From the NCBI GenBank assembly GCA_902785445.1, contig CACZYN010000009.1:1-20330 (forward strand): a DNA stretch of 20,330 bases, read 5' to 3'. A program made the translations under genes and the position numbers. Shown here piece after piece: positions 15,435 to 20,330 of the stretch. The stretch is from an uncultured Anaerovibrio sp. Lineage in GTDB: Bacteria; Bacillota; Negativicutes; Selenomonadales; Selenomonadaceae. The notes below the pieces were generated by a model. That model saw nothing but the letters and a program-made list of their open reading frames with translations, searched no databases and was not told the DNA's origin. How positions within the stretch are numbered: position 1 is the stretch's first letter; the number at the start of each line of letters is the position of its first letter.

Positions 15435-16055
15435 TTACATGAAGTAAGAAGACATAAATGCCAAAGTGAAGAGGCACATCAGAGCGCACAGGCCCATAGC
15501 CATCTTGTCCACAACACACTGAGAACGAGGGCCCTTAGTGATACCCCAGGTCATGCAGAAGGTTGTGATACCATTGCAGAAATGGAAAATAGCAGCAAAC
15601 ATACCGAGAGCATAAAGTACAAATACCACTGGATTTGCCAAAGTGGTCTGAACCAAGTCATAGCTGATATGCTGGCCCAAGATACCCTTGGTATAGATAC
15701 GCAGATAGCCCACATGCCAGATGAGGAATGCTACCATGTACCAAGCAGTCCATCTCTGGAGAGCGAACTTCCAGTTACGGGAATAGCCATAATCGGTAGG
15801 ATTGTTCTTGGCATCCAAAGCGATGAAAATACCATAAATACCATGGAACAAAATAGGTACCGCATAGAGGCAGATTTCAATACCCAGGAAAATAGGCTGT
15901 GGAATCTGCTCCATCATAGCCAGACCGTTGTTGAACACTTCTGGGCCGCCCATTGCTGAAGCATTTGTCAACAAATGCTCAATCAGCACACCGCCGAGCA
16001 GTACAAGTCCGCAAAGGGAATGCAGTCGACGAAGATAAAAAGATACGTTAATCAT
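15435..16055 (-). CDS. sdhC: Succinate dehydrogenase / fumarate reductase di-heme cytochrome b anchor
   Basis: A 206-residue membrane protein with about five hydrophobic segments, the single-anchor (type B, SdhC/FrdC b558) kind that carries two hemes and the menaquinone site. Candidate axial heme ligands are His27 (IEHLL), His71 (LFHGIYG), His114 (IWHVGY) and His158 (IFHFCNG). The residue two before His158 is Ile rather than an acidic residue. Start: ATG 16055 lies 5 bases after AGGAGGT, whereas an in-frame ATG at 16073 has no ribosome site and would place that site inside the gene. It follows fumB by 45 bases and precedes sdhA. Confidence 0.93.
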   Translation of the reverse strand: MINVSFYLRRLHSLCGLVLLGGVLIEHLLTNASAMGGPEVFNNGLAMMEQIPQPIFLGIEICLYAVPILFHGIYGIFIALDAKNNPTDYGYSRNWKFALQRWTAWYMVAFLIWHVGYLRIYTKGILGQHISYDLVQTTLANPVVFVLYALGMFAAIFHFCNGITTFCMTWGITKGPRSQCVVDKMAMGLCALMCLFTLAFMSSYFM

Positions 16056-16100
16056 TCTTGACCTCCTAAACATTTTCTTTCACACCGGAAAGTATTTTTA

Positions 16101-16658
16101 TCATAACTTACGATATGGTTTCTGACCAATCTCGTAATAGTCATTACCCTCAGAATCGATTACAACGATTGCTGGGAAGTCTACTACTTCCAGAGCAGCC
16201 AATGCCTCTGGGCCCAACTCAGGATACGCAATAACGGTATACTTCTTAACAGATTTTGCAATGAGGGCAGCAGCACCGCCAACAGCAGCAAAATAAGTAA
16301 CACCGTTCTTCTTCATGGACTCTACAACTTCAGGAGCCCGGGAGCCTTTACCGATCATGCCCTTAATACCCTGATCCAGCATGGTAGGAGTATAAGCATC
16401 CATACGACCGGCAGTGGTAGGACCGCAGGATCCGATAGGATCACCTGGTTTTGCCGGAGTTGGTCCAAGGTAATAAACGATCTGGTCATGCCAATCGATA
16501 GGCAGCTTTTCGCCACGAGCCAACGCCTCAGTCATAACCTTGTGTGCCGCATCGCGAGCACTGTAGATAGTTCCAGTGATAAGCACACTGTCGCCGGCGC
16601 GCAGCTTGCGGGAATCCTCCTCTTTCAGAGGAGTAGTTATACGAATTGTTTCAGCCAT
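16101..16658 (-). CDS. Class I (Fe-S) fumarate hydratase, beta subunit
   Basis: A 185-residue protein equivalent to the C-terminal domain of one-chain class I fumarases. It carries GSCGPTTAGRMDAY (77-90), the substrate-binding loop, plus GKGSRAPEV and AAVGGAAALIA. Together with the alpha subunit it hydrates fumarate to malate and back. The L(+)-tartrate dehydratase beta subunit is a close relative that motifs alone cannot exclude, but the joint operon with sdhCAB argues for fumarase. ATG 16658 follows AGGAGGT by 7 bases, and the gene begins 17 bases after the alpha subunit. Confidence 0.93.
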   Translation of the reverse strand: MAETIRITTPLKEEDSRKLRAGDSVLITGTIYSARDAAHKVMTEALARGEKLPIDWHDQIVYYLGPTPAKPGDPIGSCGPTTAGRMDAYTPTMLDQGIKGMIGKGSRAPEVVESMKKNGVTYFAAVGGAAALIAKSVKKYTVIAYPELGPEALAALEVVDFPAIVVIDSEGNDYYEIGQKPYRKL

Positions 16659-16675
16659 TATCTAAACCTCCTAAA

Positions 16676-17518
16676 TTAAAGAACACGGTGAGAATGACGG
16701 CATGCATGGCAGCAAATAGTAACTGCTACTGGCAAGCCAGCAATATGAGTAGGACCCCACTCGATGTTTACAGCCAAAGCAGATGTAGTACCACCCAGCT
16801 GTGGGCCAATACCGGTCTTATTAATCATTTCAAGGAGCTCATTTTCCAGAGCAGCGTAATCAGGATGAGCATTACGCTCAGTGATTTTACGCATCAAAGC
16901 GCGCTTGGACAGGTAAGCAGCCTGATCCATGGTACCGCCGATACCAACACCAACTACCATTGGTGGGCATGGGTTACAGCTTGCATGCTGGATAATATCC
17001 AATACAGCCTTCTTAACACCTTCAACGCCATCAGCTGGTACCAACATCTTGATACCGCCCTTGTTCTCAGAACCGAATCCCTTACAGGTCAGCTCAATCT
17101 TCAGCTTGTCACCTGGAACGATTTTGGTATAAATAATTGCTGGAGTATTGTTCTGAGTGTTTTTGCGGTCAAATAACGGCTCAGCAACAACAGACTTACG
17201 GAGATAACCCTCAGTATAGCCCTTAGCAACGCCAGCGTTGATTGCTTCAGTCAAATCGCCACCTTCGATGTGCAGATCCTGACCAACCTCCAGGAAAATA
17301 ATGGTCATACCAGTATCCTGGCAAATAGGACGATCTTCTTCTCTGGCTATCTCGGAGTTGCGAATAATCTGGTCAAGTACTACCTGACCAACTGGAGACT
17401 CTTCAGTCTCACGCCCCTTTTTGAGAGCTTCATACACATCCTGAGGCAAATAGTAGGCAGCTTCCTTACACATCTGCGCTACTTCTTCAGTGATCTGTTC
17501 AACATTGATCGTACGCAA
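16676..17518 (-). CDS. Class I (Fe-S) fumarate hydratase, alpha subunit
   Basis: A 280-residue 4Fe-4S subunit of the oxygen-sensitive two-subunit fumarase. Candidate cluster cysteines are Cys66 (RPICQDTGM), Cys181/Cys184 (CNPCPPMVVG) and Cys269/Cys270 (VTICCHACRH). The GVGIGGTMDQA and GPQLGGTTSA motifs are characteristic. First gene of the operon. Start: TTG at 17518; a near-perfect AGGGAGGG lies 6 bases upstream, the homologous N-terminus (MRTINVEQIT) begins there, and no ATG is nearby. A TTG start on what should be a strongly expressed gene is notable, though the ribosome site is very strong. Promoter at 17564-17592. Confidence 0.94.
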   Translation of the reverse strand: MRTINVEQITEEVAQMCKEAAYYLPQDVYEALKKGRETEESPVGQVVLDQIIRNSEIAREEDRPICQDTGMTIIFLEVGQDLHIEGGDLTEAINAGVAKGYTEGYLRKSVVAEPLFDRKNTQNNTPAIIYTKIVPGDKLKIELTCKGFGSENKGGIKMLVPADGVEGVKKAVLDIIQHASCNPCPPMVVGVGIGGTMDQAAYLSKRALMRKITERNAHPDYAALENELLEMINKTGIGPQLGGTTSALAVNIEWGPTHIAGLPVAVTICCHACRHSHRVL

Positions 17519-17563
17519 AATAAACCCTCCCTAAATATAATTATACACTCGCATACACAATAT

Positions 17564-17592
17564 ATCTTATCACATTTTATATTTGCTTTCAA
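17564..17592 (-). promoter_or_regulatory. Sigma-A promoter of the fumA-fumB-sdhC-sdhA-sdhB operon
   Basis: Minus strand: TTGAAA (17587-17592), 17-base spacer, TAAGAT (17564-17569). The start would be near 17557, giving a leader of about 38 bases with the AGGGAGGG ribosome site. The repeats at 17611-17672 lie upstream of the -35, where activators usually bind. Confidence 0.7.
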
Positions 17593-17610
17593 CACAATAA
17601 CTACAAGGGT

Positions 17611-17672
17611 TTGCGAATAAAAAAGTGAATGCCATTCGCAATTTTTATTCAATAAATAACAGCAATTCAATA
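17611..17672. promoter_or_regulatory. Nested inverted and direct repeats upstream of the fum-sdh promoter
   Basis: Three overlapping inverted repeats: TTGCGAAT (17611-17618) with ATTCGCAA (17634-17641); GAATAAAAA (17615-17623) with TTTTTATTC (17642-17650); and GAATG-C-CATTC (17627-17637). The last two share almost the same centre. Next to them ATTCAATA occurs twice in direct repeat, 17647-17654 and 17665-17672, exactly 18 bases apart. This arrangement suggests a binding site for one or more dimeric regulators about 20-80 bases above the -35. No regulator gene is nearby. Further out, 17673-17750, I see only AT-rich sequence. Confidence 0.55.
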
Positions 17673-17750
17673 ATAAGCCATTTTTATCGCGCATACCTTG
17701 ATTTTTAATTATTATTTATGGATATATGTGTGATAAATAAAGGTTCTGCA

Positions 17751-17800
17751 ACAAAAAACAGCCTTACGAGATAACCATAGTATCTCATTCGGCTGTTTGA
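17751..17800 (-). terminator. Rho-independent terminator of the rph-rdgB-yfcE operon
   Basis: AAACAGCC (17756-17763) pairs with GGCTGTTT (17791-17798), with GAGATA/TATCTC inside. On the minus strand the stem is followed by a TTTTTTG run. It lies 6-8 bases after the yfcE stop codon. Confidence 0.85.
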
Positions 17801-17805
17801 ATATC

Positions 17806-18282
17806 TCAAAGATGAAAATGCTCCACATCTAATTTATTTTGTGAAATATTTAACACCATGAAGGATTGCCCTGCTCCATCCCGGGGATAAGAAATACTGC
17901 CAGGATTAATCGTCAGACAAATATCCTGTTCTTTGATTTCTGCCACGTGGGAATGACCATATACAGCGATATCGGCCCCCTGGGCAATAGCTGCTCGGGT
18001 AAAATTTTCGCTGCCCCGTTTTACACCATAATTATGCCCGTGGGATAGGAAAATCTTATGTCCTCCTAACTCAATCATCCGTTCATCCGGCACACGACCC
18101 TGGGGCCAGTCACAATTTCCCGCCACATTGATAACTTCCTTATCCGTAACCATGGCAAGATATTCTGCATCCTGGATTAAATCTCCGGCGTGAAGCCACA
18201 AATCCACTTCACCGGCCTTTTCTATGGCCTGATCCACCGCCATGGTGTTACCGTGACTATCACTCATTATCCCGATTCTCAT
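17806..18282 (-). CDS. YfcE/MJ0936-type metallophosphodiesterase
   Basis: A 158-residue cytosolic calcineurin-like phosphoesterase. Metal-site motifs in order: SDSHG (Asp8, His10), HAGDLI (Asp34), AGNCDW (Asn56), LSHGH (His81) and YGHSH (His110, His112), then NPGS. Relatives hydrolyse phosphodiesters in vitro; the physiological substrate is unclear. The ATG at 18282 overlaps the rdgB stop (ATGA) and has AAGGAG 8 bases upstream. The order rph-rdgB-yfcE is the same as in the Bacillus subtilis rph-ysnA-ysnB cluster, which supports the assignment. Confidence 0.93.
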   Translation of the reverse strand: MRIGIMSDSHGNTMAVDQAIEKAGEVDLWLHAGDLIQDAEYLAMVTDKEVINVAGNCDWPQGRVPDERMIELGGHKIFLSHGHNYGVKRGSENFTRAAIAQGADIAVYGHSHVAEIKEQDICLTINPGSISYPRDGAGQSFMVLNISQNKLDVEHFHL

Positions 18283-18875
18283 TGCAGATACTCCTTCAGC
18301 AGCACAGCCATCTTTCGCAGTGCTTCCCCTCGATGACTTACAGCATCCTTTTCTTCCAGGGTCATCTCCGCCATAGATTTACTCCCGATATAAAAATACG
18401 GGTCATAACCAAAGCCACCATTGCCCTTAGCTTCCTTACGGATTTCCCCCCGGCAAAATCCCTGACTTTGCAAAACAGTGTCATTTACATCCACAAAGGT
18501 CAAGGCACACTGGTAAGCTGCCGGAGAGCTGTTAACACCATGCTTTTGCAATTCTGCCTGCAATTTGGCATTGTTATCTGCATCATTGGCCTTTTCACCG
18601 GCAAATCTGGCCGAATACACACCAGGAGCTCCTCCCAGCACATCTACTTCTAAACCAGAATCATCAGCCAAGCAGGCCACACCGGTATATTTTTGATAAT
18701 GCATAGCTTTTTTCAAGGAATTTTCTTTAAAGGTATCCCCATCCTCTACTGCCTCAGGAATATCCTTTTCCAAGTCTCCCAAGGATAACAGTTCCACTGG
18801 CAATTCCGTAAAGGCATCCTGCATTTCCCGGATTTTCCCTTTATTCTTGGTGGCAATAACAATCTTCTTAATCAT
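18279..18875 (-). CDS. rdgB: XTP/dITP diphosphatase (HAM1/RdgB family)
   Basis: A 198-residue house-cleaning enzyme that hydrolyses dITP, XTP and ITP to monophosphates, keeping deaminated purines out of nucleic acids. Motifs: ATKNKGKIREM at the N-terminus, LADDSGLEVDVL with Asp71/Asp72, GAPGVYSARFAG (82-93), GGFGYDPYF and SHRGEAL near the C-terminus. Full length for the family. It overlaps both neighbours by 4 bases (ATGA with rph upstream, ATGA with yfcE downstream), so translation of all three is coupled. ATG 18875 has AAGGTGG 7 bases upstream. Confidence 0.96.
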   Translation of the reverse strand: MIKKIVIATKNKGKIREMQDAFTELPVELLSLGDLEKDIPEAVEDGDTFKENSLKKAMHYQKYTGVACLADDSGLEVDVLGGAPGVYSARFAGEKANDADNNAKLQAELQKHGVNSSPAAYQCALTFVDVNDTVLQSQGFCRGEIRKEAKGNGGFGYDPYFYIGSKSMAEMTLEEKDAVSHRGEALRKMAVLLKEYLQ

Positions 18876-19621
18876 TCCCGGCCCACCTTCCAGACCAATT
18901 CGTTGCCCAAAATATCCTTTTCATAAGAAATCAGCTCATCAATGCCCTTTTCCGCCAAGGCAATAAGCTCTTTCATTTCTTCCCGGCTGAACGGACGGCC
19001 TTCTCCAGTACCCTGAATTTCCACAAAATGTCCTTCACCGGTTCTGACCACATTCATATCCACTACACCGCTGGAATCTTCATCATAATCCAAATCCAAC
19101 AACAGCTCATCCTCAGTGGAAATACCCACACTGATGGCTGCCAAAAAATCCTTTACCGGGAATGGCTTGCCATTTTCCGGGTCATAGAAGGTGGCACAGG
19201 CCTCCACCAAAGCCACAAAGGCTCCCGTAATAGATGCTGTACGGGTACCACCATCCGCCTGAATAACATCACAATCGATAATGATGGTCCGTTCACCCAA
19301 AGCCTTCATATCCAAAACGGAACGCAGGCTGCGTCCGATTAAGCGCTGAATTTCCTGAGTACGGCCAGTCTGCTTACCTCTGGCGGCTTCCCGGGAGGTT
19401 CTGGTATGAGTTGCACTTGGCAACAGGGAATACTCAGCAGTTAGCCAGCCTTCTCCGGTACCCTTTAAGAAATTAGGTACTCTTTCCTCTATGGTTGCAG
19501 CACAAATAACCTTGGTCTTGCCCATCTCAATCATGGCTGATCCGGCAGGATGCTGCTGGAAAAAGCGATTAATTTTATATTTACGCAATTCGTCATTTTT
19601 GCGGTCATTTTTTCTTGCCAT
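18872..19621 (-). CDS. rph: Ribonuclease PH
   Basis: A 249-residue phosphorolytic 3'-to-5' exoribonuclease that trims tRNA precursors. Motifs: SREAARGKQTGRTQEIQRL (77-95) and DCDVIQADGGTRTASITGA (116-134), which holds the phosphate-binding Gly-Thr-Arg. Start: ATG 19621, placed directly after GGAGGTATAT; a longer in-frame reading would begin inside the upstream hairpin and is rejected. No clear promoter lies in the short gap to the hairpin at 19653-19685, so the operon may depend on partial read-through from the ligase-like gene upstream. Confidence 0.96.
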   Translation of the reverse strand: MARKNDRKNDELRKYKINRFFQQHPAGSAMIEMGKTKVICAATIEERVPNFLKGTGEGWLTAEYSLLPSATHTRTSREAARGKQTGRTQEIQRLIGRSLRSVLDMKALGERTIIIDCDVIQADGGTRTASITGAFVALVEACATFYDPENGKPFPVKDFLAAISVGISTEDELLLDLDYDEDSSGVVDMNVVRTGEGHFVEIQGTGEGRPFSREEMKELIALAEKGIDELISYEKDILGNELVWKVGRE

Positions 19622-19652
19622 ATATACCTCCAAAGAATTTATCTTCAAAGCC

Positions 19653-19685
19653 AAGAAAAGGGACTGTTGCACCTAGTCCCTTTTT
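19653..19685. terminator. Hairpin terminator or attenuator between the ligase-like gene and rph
   Basis: AAAAGGGACT (19656-19665) pairs perfectly with AGTCCCTTTT (19675-19684) over a 9-base loop. On the minus strand it ends in CCCTTTTC, a short U run, so termination may be partial. It lies about 30 bases before the rph ribosome site. Confidence 0.7.
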
Positions 19686-19690
19686 ATTTA

Positions 19691-19740
19691 AGCCTTCCCC
19701 TTGGGGGAAGGTGACAGCCGTAGGCTGACGGATGAGGTCA
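19691..19740 (+). repeat. Interspersed hairpin-rich repeat, short copy
   Basis: Plus strand: CCTTCCCC-TTG-GGGGAAGG, then CAGCC-GTA-GGCTG inside TGACAGCC..GGCTGACG, then GATGAGGT. The two end segments match the longer copy at 3431-3511, which is in the reverse orientation and has extra internal hairpins. The repeat abuts, and probably overlaps, the stop codon (19738-19740) of the ligase-like gene. Confidence 0.75.
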
Positions 19741-20330
19741 TCCCTGCTGATACTGTTTGAAATTTTTAATAATAACAATTGGTGTCTTCTGGGAAGCGTT
19801 ACCAAATGGGTTATCAATCAGGAGGTTGGCCGCCTTCTGGCCATCCAGTCCCTTGGACTCACCTACTACCCGGGAACGTTTCAAATCGTTAACATCAGCT
19901 ATCAATGCCCCAAAGCAACCCAGACGCTCCTTCAGCTGCTCTACCACCTTGTTTGGATCCTTCGGACCATAAACAATGTGCTTATCAAAAGGCGGCATGG
20001 TACCGGTAACATCATCAATAAGTGCAGTCTGCTCGCCACCCCACTTATAAAACAGGCCATTTAACCCAACGATCTTGCCCAAAAAGCCCACAAACAAAGC
20101 CGCAGCAACCCGCCACTTGCCCTCAACATCCATCAAGGATTGCATACCATGAGGGCTGGCCAAAGAACCATAGTCCGGAATAAACCGGCAACAGAATTTT
20201 GCCACCTTGGTTATCTTCAAATCCTCCGGACGAACTGCCCGGCCCTGGGTGATGGCCACTACACTTTCGGCCACAGAAATAACATCGTTTTCCCCAATTT
20301 TTCCCTTAGTATAGCGCTCCACCGTATCAA
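19738..20330 (-). CDS. Coenzyme F420-0:L-glutamate ligase-like protein (C-terminal part, cut by window edge)
   Basis: The frame is open to the right edge (197 codons visible), so the N-terminus is missing; the apparent GTG near 20322 lies within the conserved region and is not the real start. The visible part has RYTKGKIGENDVISVAESVV and AITQGRA, typical of the first strand-helix unit of the CofE fold, then SPHGMQ, DVTGTMPPFDK and the C-terminal DVNDLKRSRVVGES. CofE adds glutamate to F420-0. No other F420 gene is visible and F420 is not expected in most Negativicutes, so the true substrate may be another cofactor; this is inference. The protein ends QQG and its TGA touches the repeat at 19691-19740. 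Confidence 0.8.
   Translation of the reverse strand, partial: DTVERYTKGKIGENDVISVAESVVAITQGRAVRPEDLKITKVAKFCCRFIPDYGSLASPHGMQSLMDVEGKWRVAAALFVGFLGKIVGLNGLFYKWGGEQTALIDDVTGTMPPFDKHIVYGPKDPNKVVEQLKERLGCFGALIADVNDLKRSRVVGESKGLDGQKAANLLIDNPFGNASQKTPIVIIKNFKQYQQG

Noticed and set aside
19622..19655. Dedicated promoter for rph
   Set aside because: Too little space and no -10/-35 pair; the hairpin upstream has only a short U run, so read-through is more likely.
1..20330. CRISPR arrays, tRNA or rRNA genes, insertion sequences, prophage or integration sites
   Set aside because: No regularly spaced repeats, cloverleaf or rRNA-like sequence, transposase or integrase motif was found on either strand; the two hairpin-rich repeats are non-coding and too short for an IS.

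Overview
The window reads as a chromosomal segment of an anaerobic, fumarate-respiring, diderm Firmicute, most likely Negativicutes (Selenomonas/Anaerovibrio-like). This is inferred from the gene content: a type-B succinate:quinone oxidoreductase with a two-subunit oxygen-sensitive fumarase, menaquinone genes of the UbiA/UbiD kind, an oversized acyl-CoA dehydratase activase, and strong AGGAGG ribosome sites with several TTG/GTG starts. No rRNA, tRNA, CRISPR array, transposase or phage gene is visible. Almost every gene is on the minus strand; the one plus-strand gene is a small Rpn-tail-like ORF near 2.3 kb.

Layout from left to right. 1-346 is the N-terminus of a giant acyl-CoA dehydratase activase. 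504-2093 is a secreted DUF4127 protein. 2247-2438 (+) is an orphan C-terminal tail of an Rpn/PD-(D/E)XK nuclease, with its own promoter and terminator. 2549-7300 holds folD, ubiA, ubiD, tatC and two tatA genes; the distal five genes have their own sigma-A promoter behind a terminator, and a hairpin-rich interspersed repeat sits between ubiA and folD. 7328-8299 is a long-chain polyprenyl diphosphate synthase. 8366-10405 is an LTA-synthase-like sulfatase-fold membrane enzyme. 10454-12680 is a compact AmmeMemoRadiSam unit, a MEMO-AMMECR1 fusion plus a short radical SAM partner. 12815-17518 is a fumA-fumB-sdhC-sdhA-sdhB operon with a clear promoter, an elaborate upstream palindromic region and a terminator. 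17806-19621 is the overlapping rph-rdgB-yfcE operon. 19738-20330 is the C-terminal part of an F420-0:glutamate ligase-like protein, followed by a second copy of the interspersed repeat.

How the genes fit together. The fum-sdh operon would convert malate to fumarate and exchange electrons between fumarate/succinate and menaquinone. The polyprenyl synthase, UbiA and UbiD enzymes would supply the quinone tail and tailor the head group. The Tat genes, mixed in with them, export folded cofactor-bearing proteins. 

The most interesting non-textbook signals are: a nearly identical promoter-sized motif upstream of the DUF4127 and sulfatase genes, which suggests a shared envelope regulon; the stand-alone Rpn tail, which resembles the intragenic antitoxin of Rpn systems; nested inverted and direct repeats upstream of fumA; and the repeat family with one copy inserted inside an operon. 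I found no convincing wholly new multi-gene system.
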